Positions 11,401 through 26,400 of a DNA stretch of 64,000 nucleotides are shown in pieces. Position 1 is the first letter of the stretch; each line of letters opens with the position of its first letter. This stretch comes from Pomphorhynchus laevis (taxonomy: Eukaryota > Acanthocephala > Palaeacanthocephala > Echinorhynchida > Pomphorhynchidae): assembly GCA_012934845.2 (NCBI GenBank), contig WNNJ02003159.1:1-64000 (forward strand), read 5' to 3'. The position numbers and the translations under genes were made by a program. The notes beneath the pieces were generated by a model. It was not told the origin of the DNA and searched no databases. It saw nothing but the letters and a program-made list of their open reading frames with translations.

Positions 11401-14400
11401 TATTCAAGAGCTAAATTTGGTGATTGCGAATTTCTTATCAAAGATTCCGAATTTAATAGAATTAATTTTTAATTATAATATTAACATATTGTAATATTTA
11501 TTTTTTACAATTTATTTTTATTAAATTATAAAAATTTATTTAATAAATTATTATAATAGATAAAATAAATCATTTTTACATTAACAGATTTAATATTTAT
11601 TAAATTTTTAATTATATTATAATTTAATTATATTATAAGTCATATAATTGATATAATTTGTATATCAAAAGGTTGTACAATTACAAATTCGATGTAGGTT
11701 TCAATCACTACGTACTGCTATGAGAAGCACTGATTTGTAACTGTAATTGTGATGACAAGAATACATATAGTGGTAATCAATAAAGGTAAGCGTAAAAGTA
11801 CAATTATTTAACTATCAAAGCAACTGTTGTCAATTTGGTTGATCGTATTTTACTGTTTAATGTAGCTAGTAACTGGCTACATTTATTAATATAGCCAGTT
11901 GGTTGTAAATCTATTAAACTAGACCAAATACCTTTTAAGAGTAATCACAAATAGTGATTTGTACTTACTTTTCGTTAAAGCATAAATTGCAAGCCATACA
12001 AATTGCAATATTATTTGAGTTCATTTTGTTAATGTGCTGAAAACTCGCAACCTTCTTCAAGAACATGAATAGGAACCTTTAAAGTAAAAAATCACAGATT
12101 TAAAAAATAATTGTCAAATTATTATTTTAAAAATAAATTAAAAATAATAATTTTAAAATTGATTTGCACAATTGTCGTTTTCCAGTAAGCGCCAATTAAA
12201 TAAATACCGGAATTTGACCTAAATTATAAAAAATAGAATTTTTAATTTGCAGTTTTAGTTCATGCTTGTTAAACTTCAATATGATATCTATTAAGTGATG
12301 ACGGTGTATCTTATAAATCGTGATATTAAAGTAAACGATTTTTAGTAAATTAAAGAATTATATTTACAGTTTAAGTTAAACATGTTTTAGAGCGTAATAA
12401 TTGTAAAATCGATTTTTTGATCAGTAATTAGCCATTTGACAATTACTAAATGACAAAATATCGACATTATAGTACGATGATATAATAATATTATATTAAA
12501 TAATATACGGTATACAGATATTGTAAATAGATACCGCTGCTATTTTAAGTTATGAAACAAGGGTCAAAAATTGGTAACAAAACAGTTATTCTAGAAAATT
12601 TTATTATAAGCAGGTATTTCATCTAAAATTCTTTTAATAGAATGAAAATGAACTATTTATTTTATGAAATAAATAGTTTCAATTGATTTATTTGATGTTC
12701 GAATTTAATTATTTTATAATAATATATTTATATATAGAATATAATTTTGAAAATTCATTGATTACACGAGCCGCTATTCTTCATTTGTCGTTCTTTCAAT
12801 CCTATCAGCATCACTGTCCACTACAATCAACGTAGATGGACCTCATCAACTGTGTGTCAAAGCCTACGTTTCGTGTTTAGGTCATGTTACTATTTCTGCT
12901 GAACTCCTTGTCACCGATTCGGCAATGTTTTTGTCTCCTATATTTTTTCTATTCGAAAAAAAACCGCAGAATGTGAACTATCCCTGTCAACCGATCCATC
13001 AATATAATTAGGTGGCGGTTATTATGAAACTTCAATTTAAAGCAAATTTAGTTTTTAGAGATTACGTTTCTACTGAAAAAAATATAAATAAATTTTTAAC
13101 AAAAATAAAAATATTACAAATTTAAATATTAAATATATTAACTTACTTCCTTTACACTTATATTAGCCATTTTTTTAAGCGTAGTTTGTGGTTACGATAT
13201 GTTTCATAAAAATAGTTAAGATCAACATTCCATAAAAAAAAACTTTGAGGTTTTTAATATGTAGGCAGCATCCATGAGTTAAAGTGGTAATTTAGAGTTA
13301 AACAAAATAATCATAAATGTCTAAAAGATAATAATCTCAAAGTTAACTGATCAATACTAAATCTTTAAGATTAGAAAAATCATTATGCCCTATTTGAACT
13401 TGTTTCATTAATTGAAATACTCATTTTGCAAACGTTAAATTGAGCGTAAACAGGATAGATATTAATGTCGAAACTTGTTTGCTTTAATCTTCGCTTGAAA
13501 AAAGAACAAATATGAGATTGATTGTCTCTTTTATAGAAAATAATTCGAGAATAAACCCTTTAGAAACCTTTTAGTGATAAATACTTTTATTAAATATAAG
13601 AAAACTCGACCTTGAAAGTAGATAATTTAAATTAATTAAATTATTTAATAATTCAAATTAATATTTTTTTATTATTAGATAAAGATTAAAAATTGAATAT
13701 GATAGATCAGATAGAATATATACTGACGTTAAAACTCGTTTGTAAAATTTTAAATACAAACAAAGTAATTTATCAAAACATTCAATTTGTTGTTGCTATT
13801 GTTTGAAACGATATCCGCATTTATTTTTCATTTTATAAAATTCGCATAAAGAATAATGTTTATTAATGTTTACTAAACATTGAATAAATTTAATAAAACT
13901 GAAAATCAAGTCTCTACAATCATATCTTTGTAGAATATCAAATAATCATAATACCTACCGCAGGTTTTCGTAGTAACTATTTGATAATGTTTTTAACAGT
14001 TTTCTTATTGCGAAGAGCTTATCGTCTGTGTTTCTACAAAATACGTATTTATTATATTAACAAGTAATTATAAATTTTTAAAATAAAGTTTATGTAATGA
14101 TTTGAAAGTCTTCAAGAGCAAATGAGGTAATTAATACAAATTTGTATATTTAAAAAGTTTATTGTTTAATTTTATTTTTTATATTAAAAATATTAGATGA
14201 AATTAATTAAATATTAATTAAATTACATATTAATAGTTTTTTATAATTAATTTTATTATATTTAAATTTAGTTTATTGTCGAATTTGGTCTTGTCGATCC
14301 AGTAAGTTTATTTGGTACTTAATTTAAATGTATTAAATGCCAATGATTTAATGCCAAACACATCTATAAAATAAAGTATTTAAAAAACGATTATCAATTT

Positions 14401-17400
14401 TTAAAAATTTAAAACTATAATGTACCAAATGCTTAATACAAATTGACTTTAAGGTGAATAGTCATCTAAATTATAAATTAATTACTAAATAGCGTATATT
14501 ATAAAGACTTCATTAAAACAAAATAATATTTTAAACGAAATATTTGATTCTGAAATTGTAGTAAATCATTTGATTAATATTTATACATTAACAAAAATAT
14601 TATGTTTATTTTAATAAATTTTGTGATGTTTTATTTTTGATGTCTTTTTAAAATTTTTACACATGTATAAATCATTTATAATATAAAATAATATAATAAT
14701 ATTATATTCATAATATAATATAAACGAAATATTTTAAATATACCAAGCACTTTACAGAACCATAATTATATTGAGCTACCGACAAAAATAGACGTTACGT
14801 TTATCGATTAAAATAGTATGTGTTCTCTTCGTGGTAATTTGTGCAAATAATCCCTTTGTCGCAAATATTGCATTAATCACTTTGTCAAAAATATATATAT
14901 TTTCCATGCCGGAAATACCTTCTTTTACTGTCACTCAGGCAACTGAAACGATTGAAATTGTAGTTTCAATCAGCTACTACATTGAATATGTTACGAATTC
15001 CATTCGGAATAATGACCGTTGTTTCATTCCACACATACAGACTTAACTTCTATATGTCTAATCCAGTTTTGGATTTAACGAGTGAAGCGAACAGTCATCA
15101 ACAACCTCTTCTGATTGAATAAGGATGCCCTGCAAAGCAAATGTTTTAATTCGAGAACGAATGCCTCAGACGTTTAAGCAACGTGTTGGAAATGTCTTCT
15201 CTTACTGTCACACAGGCAACCGAAAGGCCAGTGGATATTTCATTCTACTGATAAGTGCTACCGGGTACTCCATCATTTCGATGCTGAAGTTGTTGTCTAG
15301 AAATGGCATGGAGCCTGCAGTTCGCTGATCGAAGCCGGTTTCAATCAGTAACTATATTGAATATATTATTATATATTATATATTATTATATATCATATAT
15401 TATATATTATATATTTACAGAGACGGTTAATATATGGCAAAGAATGTGGGAAACCCGGCATTCCGTTAGATTTCTATAGCATCAATTTTACACCAGAAAA
15501 TGAGCCGGTATAATCAACATACATTTTAAGATAATATTTACAATGTATGTTGTTTTTTATTTTGGTAAAATAGCAAATAGTAACTTTATAAAGTTCAATT
15601 ATTTATTAATTTTGATAATACGCTAGTTTAATAAGTTTGATCTGTAAAAACATAATATCCATATCTTAATGTACTCACGACATACGTGCAGCTTCTTGCC
15701 ATTTCTTTGAAGATGTACTTTCAATCATTAAGCTTTTCGGTAAATCTCTAAGGTACTGCTTGAGCGCAGCTAAACACATAATAAATAGAGAACAAATCAG
15801 AAATATAATCAGATATAACATATATAATCAGATATAATCATATATAACAAATCAGAAATAATCAGTTACGCTCTTTACATTATGCAAAATGAGGATCATC
15901 CATTGGAAAATACAATATTTGTATTTTAAATAGTTGATACTGATTCATAATTGATAAAGAATTATTGGAGCTGGATCAAAGAAAGGAGGAAAATTTTAAT
16001 TGATATTTCGCTAACCTCTGTTAGCATCTTCAGGAAATTACAATGTTTTTTGATGAAAAGGCTTATATAAAATTTCTAAACGATCACCGCCGTTTTCTTA
16101 GAGCAGGTGCTGCTGTTATTATCGATAAACACCTGCTTTCATTGTTGTTTGAATTGTGATACGATTTCGACAATATTTGAAAGTACACAAAACGCAATAA
16201 AATAGGATGATTCAAAATAGTTTAGAAACAAAACAAAAATAACATTTTCATTCAAAATAAATAATTTGAAAAAATTAGAAAAAATATAAAAAATTAAAAT
16301 TAAAATTACTAGAAAAATTAAATAAAGAATAAAAATAAAATAGAAAAGATTATTTAAACAAAAAAATCGTTTACTTTATATTTTTGATTTGCTGATGATA
16401 TCAGCTTTCGAGAATTAATTTGTTTTGATAATTCTGATGTAAAATTCTCAATGTAATGTATGCATTTAAATCAGTATTTTGATGCATAAAATCAGCACGG
16501 AATGCCCTCAACTGCTATCATTTCTTTTCCCTGCTCTAAATTTATCTAAATTTTGCGTATCACTTACAAAAATATACTTTAAATTCTTAATTCATGATCT
16601 CATCATAGGGGATATAACACTCGCTAGTCGAATTCATTTTGGTCTTTGTGCACCAGCATTAGAACATAGTTCGGGTTCAAATCACTTTTCGCTGCATTTG
16701 TAAAGCTTCCAAATTACTTTTTTTCTGATTATTCTCTTTTCTTACATCTTTACAAAATATTTAAAGTTATGTCAAGTTTATTATTCGTCATAATAATATT
16801 GGAGTTTTATGAATGTAATAAGCCTCAATAATTTTTCTATTTAAACAATTGGTTTCTTTTGATCTAAATGTTATTTATTTTTTTGTGATCTAAATTTAAA
16901 CTGTGGTCTACAATAGCGCTACATAGATCCTTTTTGTGTGTACTTGTGTTGTTTTAATCTGGTCTATAATGGTTGGTCTGTTTGATCCACATATTTTATC
17001 CAGAAGAGAAAAGAAATATATAAAATCGCCATTTATAAATAATTTGTGGAATATTAACTTCAAAACTTAATATTTAATTTCAAATATGGTTTTGTATAAT
17101 AGTAAAATACCGAAGTTACACAACATTTTGAAAAAGAAATCAGCATAATTAATGATGTTGTTTATAAAATTTCTTGTTTAGAATGCAATAAAATATACAT
17201 GTGGGTCAAACAGAACAACCATTAGAGACTAGATTAAAACCACACAAATACACAATAATAATGAAAATGCTAACAAAGATTAGCGAAATATCAAACAAAA
17301 AGTTTCCTTCTTTCTTTAGCCAACTCAAATAATTCTTTATTTGTATTTTATAATAAAACTAAAATTGCATTACAATTTAATGAGAATCTTTTACAAAAAT

Positions 17401-20400
17401 TGTAGTTTATTCAGCTATTGTGGATAAGTAGTTCATTCTTCGGATCCGTGAGTTATTTAATTAAACTCACATATTTAATTTGTATTTATTTAAAAATATA
17501 AATGCGCAGCAGTTTAGAATTTTTTCAACAATTGAACATTCAATTTATTTGGACAATTTAAACCTTAAGGTTCAACTACTTAAGTATACCTAATATAATA
17601 TTTGTATGAATATAATATTTGTATATATAATATATACAATAACAATTTCATGAAAAGAAAAGACAATAATACACAAGATTTTTCCTATCAACCACTGGTC
17701 CGGGTGTCGGGTCGTAGAGGCAGTGACGAACCAAACTACTCCAGAAATCGCGATTTTGGTATTATATCGCGATATTATAATATTATCGCGATATTATAAT
17801 ATTATGATATTTGTATTTTAAAAATTCGAGTTGGTTCAAAATGCATTAACATAAAAATTACAATTGAGAGTTAAAGTTATTAAAGTTATTTTTTCATTTG
17901 TTGTTTAGTTAGTTTTCAAATTAAATCACGCGTTAACATATCAGATATATACAAACGAATCGATAAAGATCTTTTAATTGAGAAAATTAAATAGATTAAA
18001 ATTTCAAAAATAAACAACATAAAATATTTTATATTATTAAATAATTTCGATTACCCCATTTTGAATTAAATAGTTATTATTAAATAAATATTTTAATCAA
18101 TCAAACATCTTACGTCAACTAATTTCATTTTATTTTATAAAAAAGGGCCACAAATATATATAAGCACAGCATTACAGTAGAGTACGCAATGACAATCGAA
18201 ATGAGCGCACGTTTTTGACGTGTTTTTTTTCTGTTCATGCTATATCCTGTGTCGAAAGAGTTCAGTAGCTGCGTTTCATTACCATAATAGCCTTAAAGAC
18301 AAAAGATATTGCGAAAACGATTTAATGATTGAGACGGCTATATTCATCTTGCTCATTTCTTCACTTTTGGTAAAGAAAATTGGCAAAATAGGAAACAAAG
18401 CAAGTTCGTTACTTAGGATAATAGCTATGGTAATGAGACGACGCTCCTCAGAGTATTACATAGATATGCTAGCTTATCTGAAATCTAACATTTATTAGAA
18501 ATATATTCATCCTGATCTGTATTAAAATTTTTAAATTTCCAGGATAACCATCGGATATAGTTTACCGATAGTTTCTGGAAATTTAATCTAAAATTCATAT
18601 TGTCATCGAACGTTTAGCATCAGAAAGATAATAATTGCACGAACAAACCGCAAAATTTCATCAAATAAAATATAACGTGTCTATTTATTCATCCGCTTAT
18701 TTTAAATAAGATAATAGTATTTAATAATATTTTAAAATAATATATTATTTTATAAAATAAAGTGTATTAATTCTGATCTTCAAATAATTGAATTCGGCAA
18801 TACGATATTTGCTCTAGCACATCAGCTTGTTGATGATGAAAAATCACCCGACAGTCCCTAGTCGTAGGTTGTCAAAATCATTTTAGAGCATACAATATCT
18901 AGCATGTGTGAGTTTTGGATCACACTTATATCCATTTCATCCATCTTAAGTGATAGTGTGAGTGATGAAATCGAAAACTTCACCCGTCTTAAGTGATAGT
19001 GAGTGATTAAATCGAAAAATTTCCGTAGTAAACAAAGTAAAGCTTTTTTATAGTAATAATCATAGTGGCCAAGGATTGTTTTAAGTAATCGCTCAAGTAA
19101 ACCAATACTTAATTATTCGGTTTCATTGTATCTCAATGATTTGAATGCGTCGATTTGAATTAAAGTATATCGTAATATTGAAAAAGCTTCGAAATTTATA
19201 CAAAAAGCATTAAAGCATAATATGTGCGAAAAGCTAACAAAGGAAATTGCTTTGTTGTAATAGAAAAACGTGAGCATAAAAGATAAAGTAATGAATTAAT
19301 AAATAATTACAAATTTAAGATGCTTCAAATGACAAATACCGTTTAAATGCGGTCACAAGCTTTTGTCAATGTAGCCACGCGATGCTGGTATCAAATTTTA
19401 GCATTTTAAATTCATTATCACAAATAGATTGCTTTCTTAATTATGATTTATCATGAGAGAGTTAACGAATAGTCAAATTATCGATAGCTAACATCAGGGC
19501 AAAATATTCTAATTATAAAAATTCAAAAAAATCTTATTTAAATGTTATTGTAGCAATTCATCTTGATGATAACAATAAGCTATTTAAAATTTGACTAATT
19601 TTTAATAATTATTTATAATTAATTATTAATTTATAATTGATTTTAAGATTGATTTTATTAATCTTAAAACTTAATTCTTTTTCAGTTAATTGAAATAACT
19701 GTAGCAGTAATAATCACCTGCAATAACATGAGCATCGTACTCTTCACTAAGTTCATTATCCGAGCATAAGTTTAATTCCGTTACTATCTTTTTTAACTTT
19801 ACTGAGTTAGGTGTAACACGAAATAAACCCTGCAAATAAGAAATGTTACATTTATAAACAATTTGAAATTACCTCAGATTTAATAGCCACATCAGTTGAT
19901 AGCAGATTGACACATTTCTCGATTACGAAGGCGATTGACCGATGGCATAATTTCAAATGTATATCTAAATCCAATCCAAATATTGGCTGAAATACATATT
20001 CGTTTATTTGATTTTTCATTTCCGGAATACGTTTCCTTAAAATTTTGGCCAATTCCTCCAGTGCACAAGCTTCTGTCTCTATAAACTAAAAAACTGATAT
20101 TAAATAATATATTTACTCTAGAAATGGTTTTTTTCTAATCGTACTACAAGTAGAGATTATTTAATTGACGATAAATTTTGCATAATAGAATTCATTTGAA
20201 TACATCTTAAATTATATAATTCGCAGTTAAGTAGAATATTAAAAAGAAAATCAATACTAATGTAACTTAAGGCGTTTATGGAAATGCTTTTGAATACGTA
20301 CTCATTTATGTTAATAATCAGATGATTTTATTTTAATAGCAGGTATTGATGAAATACTAAAACTGATTAAGTAAACATAAATAATTATCTCAATGCAAAA

Positions 20401-23400
20401 AATGCTGACTTAGATCCCTCAATATTATACAAGACGTCATCGTATATCCAGAATAATTTGAGATTGCCTAATTGTCACAAACGTCCGCTGATATGGAGAG
20501 TCTCATTCGTTATTATTAGCTCAAAAACTAATATAGAGGGATACGGTAGCAATTGTACTTTCGCATGGCGAAGCGTGCTGCTGTGGCGTTCCGGGCATAT
20601 CGTTACTGATTCACTTTAAGCAAACCACAAAAATATAATTATAAAATGTTCAGCGTAAGAATTATCCTCGTTGCTAACCGGAGGAGTGAAACGTTCTGAT
20701 GAGGAACTAGTTTACAAAAACGGTCACTTGCAAATCACTTGAGTTGAAATCGGTTTGTTAAACTAGAGAAAATCTTTTATTTGAGCAATTGTTAGCAATA
20801 CACTTTACACAGGTACGACCTCCCCATACAAATTTGCATCCCTTACATAGTGCTCTTACTTGACAGTGTTCCTTACACACTGCTGTTCCTTGGACACTTA
20901 TACTCCTTGACACATTATCGTGTTTCTTTGTCGTTTATTTTATTATAATCCCAATCGCTCATGGAAGCTAAAGGATTTAATTAATAAATAAGCACAGATT
21001 ATTATATAATAAAATATTATTATCTTCATTATTATTTAATACTTAAATTACTTAACCCACCTTGACAAATAAGCGTGCGACATATACTTCCATTGATGCA
21101 CTTTTTAATATTTCGGCATGCAAATGGTCACATTGCACCTGGTATTCTCGATCCGATTGATACTCTCTATCGGAAACACTATTTAACCGGGCAGCCAATT
21201 CGGCACTATGCGCAGAGTTAGAATTCGAGTCAGAGATTTGTCTTGTCCTTTAACATAGATATATTGTAATATTCTTAAAAATTATACAGTTTATACCAAT
21301 TTAAAATAATAATTGCTAACCAATTTTAAAAGCCACTTTTATATCAATTTTATAAACTGCTCTTAATTAAACAAAGTACACTAAATATGTCAATGTTCAT
21401 TAAGATAAGAGAGAATCGTAGTCAGTTTGATCATAAAAAAATTATTGAACCTAGCAATGTCCTATATGAACGCCAGGCGATAGCCGATGTCAGTATATAA
21501 AATACTACTTACGGTTTTAGCTGTCTGTATGACGCTCAAAAGCAGTTTACCACTTGTTAATCATCATTTCCCTGCTTTAAACGTCTGTGAAAATTTACTG
21601 TTTATTCAGTATACATCTGACTATTAATACGATACTGCTCAAAATCCCGTTCAGCTCGTGCTACAGTCTTGGAAACACAATATATCAATGTTATGATTTA
21701 ATTTTAATTTTATCGTTGCGTCAAATTTCTAAATTATACTAAAGAAACACATTTGTCACATGCTCAGCGAAAATATGAACATGTGCTAGCAGCCAATAGC
21801 CTAACAACAATAAATATATTATTTTATATAAGTTGGATCAAAGAAACGAAGAAATTGTTTATTGATATTTAACTAACCTCTGTTAGCATCTTTAGAAAGT
21901 TACAATAAAAAGTTAAATTGTAATTTTCTGAAGATGCTAACATAGCTTAGCGAAATATTAAATAAAACTTTTCCTTCTTTCCTTTGATCCAGCTCAATAA
22001 TTCTCTATTAATAATGGATAATTATTAAATATTTAAAACTATTCTTCTTTATTATGCACTTTACTTCAATCTAATCTATAAATCCATTAAATCATATTAC
22101 GTTACTTTAATCATATCTATAAGCCAACAACAGTACGCTACATTTCAGTATTTGTGAACATAATTAGATGTCCACCAATACTGAAATGTAGCGTACTGTT
22201 GTTGGCTTGTAGGTAGGATTAAAGCAGCATGTAGGATAAAAAATAGTTATAAAAATTTCAATGTATTAATCCAATAATATTTCTTGTAGGTAGGTTATTG
22301 GTTCGTACTGTTATTGGCTTGTAGCTAATGATGTATTAATCCAACGTTAATTGTAAGTTATCTTTTGGAATTCGAAAAGTCCGAAAAGACAAAAGTCCGT
22401 CCTTTTGTTCTTTTCTTTCGTTGTATATTGTGTATATATTTCGTTTGTTATTTTTTACATAACTGACGTGGTGTACGTTAATGTACAATTCTTGCTACGT
22501 ACATACGATATGATGAATTGCGGCGCCTCGTAATAAACCTACAACAGAACATGGAGAGCGTTGTACATAAATCCACTATCACGAATTTCATTATGACGAT
22601 GGTAGCAGTTAGTTACCGAAAATTTTATGTTAGACATTGATTGAATAAAGAATTTTTGTCTGGAATCATTTAAGTAAGATATCGATGGGATTATTTAGAT
22701 ATTAATTAGTATTTAAATTAATATTTCATTTGTTATGGTTTATTTTCGAATGCGACGGAGGTCACGAAGAAATAAGAAAGAAGCGCGAACTTTGTCATGA
22801 ATAGAAGGTTTGATAGCAAGGAAATTGTCGAAAAGAAAACATAAAAAATCATACTGTCGACGGTTGAATATTTGAATATTCAAAAATCGAAATATCTAAA
22901 AGATTCTAAAAAGTTAATGGCGTCATCAGCTTATAAAAACAAAATTTGACATACTTTTCAAGTGCATGCTGTGCTCTTTTATGAATTTCCGCCGCTTCCT
23001 CGTAATTATTGCGAGCAACCTGCAACCGGCTACGTATATCCTCCTAAAATTGAGATATTTGCTGGTGAAACCGATTAGATAATTTATATCTAAAATTAAT
23101 CGTAAAATTAATCTTTGTTTGAATTATTCTTTAAAAAAAATAAGATTTAAAAAATTAAAATTTGCGTAACGTATATTTTGCGAATCTTGAAACGTTCAAG
23201 AACGATTGTATGTACGAAATGTCATACAAAATATTGCATTTTGAAATTTTTTACTAGTCAATTTCGAATAAAGCAATTACCATATAACGTTTATTAAAAA
23301 GGCTATATGCGATAAAGCTTCGCAATAAAATATAATATATAAATATAGTGAAATAATAAAATATAATATATACAATAATATAATATAATATATACAATAA

Positions 23401-26400
23401 AATGTAATCTTTTAAGATTATAGTAATCATATGATAATCTTATAATAATGGCATAGGGACTGAATACAAGATTGATCATTATGTGTTGATAAATTTAAAA
23501 TTGCCTTTCATTTAAATTTAAAGACGCGTTTTAGTATTTTTAGTTTTTGTTACACCATTTTTCATTAAATGCTAATACATCCAATCGCTGCAGATATATT
23601 TCCAGACTTCCATCTATTTTTATAAATAGATCATTCTTGAATATTTCTGATCTCGATTATTACTACGACATACGCATTCTTTGATTTGCTCTCATATTGT
23701 CATATTTTATCCAAAATATGACAAACTTTTAATCGCCTTAGTGTCGATTAAAATAGCCAAAATTAAATTTTAATATTATAGAATATTAATTTTCCAAAAA
23801 AATAAAAGATTACTAAATAATAAAATAATGTAAATATTAATGTTCAAAGTTTAAATATTTTAATAAATTCCTTTTACATTTGAATACCAACAGATGATTA
23901 GTAAAATGAATCAGAAATTCTAAACATTTAAACATTTTAATTGTTGTTGATACAGCAATTAAATATAATAAATACAAACGATTTCAGAATACAAATTAAA
24001 TTTTAATTAATAAAAATTAATTTTGCAAATTAAATTTAAAAAAGGATTTATTTTTACGTGGCAGCGCGGGCGCACGCTTACAGACCACAAAGAAAAAAAT
24101 CTAAATCATGTGTCGAGAAGGTGAGAACGGATGAGGTATTTGAATGTTATAAAAGAGGGAGCGCGGTGGAAGTCGAGAAGAAGCTGATTCTAGGCGAGGG
24201 GGCGACAATGAAGGATAGGAGACCGAAGTAAATTAATAAAAGCAAAGTCATAACATTTAAGGAAATTAACAAATTGAAATTAAAATTGTTTAAAAGTAAA
24301 AATTATGCATTGGCTTTATTTAAGGTAATTTAATACCTTAAATTAATACCTTAATAGAAGGTAATTTTAATCTTAAATATTTACAAATTATTTAAACTTA
24401 GATTTAAACTTTCAAAAATATTAAAGGATTATGCACCGTTAGGAGTGAATATTATTCTTAACAAGAGTATTAGTAAAATCAGCATTTATATATAGAGAGA
24501 AGATAATATCGATAAAGGAGAGCTGATAAATCTCGATAAAAAGTAGCTGATATTCAACAACGGTGCAGGTCCTCCATAAATACTCATTACTGGTTTATAA
24601 GAAAACCAGTAATTTTAAATAAATCATTTTTAGTATTAATAAAATAGAAATGATTTTGTAAATATTAATAAAATAATTAATCATAATAATTTACCCCAAT
24701 AGCTTTTGACTCATCTGTGATCGATTTAAGCATATCTGAGTTGTTTAATCGATATGACTCAATTTTAGAATATAAGTCGCAAGCACTTGAAATAATCGAT
24801 CTTAAATAATACATTATTTTATATATTTTTTACAGAAAATATAAATTTTGTTGTGCGATTTTTCAAATCAAATCTTTAAACAAATTGCTTAAATTTTATT
24901 TCTTACATTTTATTTCCATAAGGCATGTGCAAATAATGTGTAAAAATGTAAATAATGTGTTCATTTGTGTCTCGTTCAAATTTTAATTAATATATTCATT
25001 ATCACATTGATTTTAAATGAATTTTAAAGTTATACAACATCATATATTATTTAATTATATATCATTATATATTATATATTATAATATATATTAGTTGTAA
25101 ATTATTATATGTGAATTTATTATCTGTATGTTGTAAGTTTGGCAAGTATGTCATCAATTACTTGCTTTTCAAGTAATTGATAATCTCATTTAATATGAAA
25201 TAGTTTCATGAAAATAATATAAAATAGCAAACCAATTAATAAAGAGCACAGAAGAATTCATCTGTGCTCTTTATTATTGACAATTGAAATGGGATTGTTC
25301 TCAAAAAACCAAAGCAATTAAATAATTTCATATAACATGTTGTTAATGGAATAAATGAATTGATGAATTAATGATCTTTTAATGAATTTATAAATTACGC
25401 CTTTAATGAATTAATGAATTTAGCCAGCGACCAGCAACCTACTGTCGGGGAGATTCCTGATACAGAAGATCAGCGCAGTCATTCAGGGGGTAACGTGGCA
25501 TGCATCTGGGAGACGATCGCCGGCAGATCCCCCAGAAGAATATAATTTCTGACTATATTTTCTTGTAGTAATTTGATTCTGTTTTAAAAAATGAATTGAT
25601 GATATTTTTTTATTAAATCTGACTCTGCAATAATTGATACAATCCATTTTAGCTTATAATAATTAAAAGTTAAAGAAATAAGGTGTGGATAAACCAAAAT
25701 TTCTTACAAAACTAATTTTCAATGAATTTCTCGCTTTAAATAATAATCAGGTTACTTTCTGTCTAGTAACATAGATAAATTTGTTTGTCCAAAGATATAA
25801 CACCTCTATATTTCGTTTAAGAAATTAATATAGATTATTAAATAATTAATATTATATAATTAATATAGCTTAATTAATTTATAATTAATATAGATTAATT
25901 AATAATAATTAATATAGATTAATTAATAATAATTAATATAGATTAATAATATAGAAATTAATAAAGATTTATATAGAAATTAATAATATAGCAAATAATA
26001 TATATTAATATAGAATTTAATATATATTAGTATATAATAAATATTATATATATTAATTATTATATAATTAATATATAATATTTCGTTTAAGAAACGGTTG
26101 TTTGAAATTTAAATTTAGAACAAACGTTTGATACGTTAAGGAGAAGATACAAAATCATTTGATTTATTATTCTAAGGATTTTTAAAAATCGTACGTAAAA
26201 ACAAGCTGTCTTCACGAACAGTTTAAAATAAATAAAGTTAGGTTTAAATTATTCTAACTATAAATAGAATATTTATAAATGGATACGGCAGCAAATCAAA
26301 AATCAATAGTTTATCATACTCAAGTAAAATGGGTCGTTTCGTACTGCTTAGCGAGCTTCCATCAACACATGAATTCGTGCTACTGCAGGTTCCTTTACTG

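Noticed and set aside
18220-18498. 92-codon plus-strand ORF in intron 7
   Set aside because: Hydrophobic and AT-driven, no start context, domain or homologue that I recognise.
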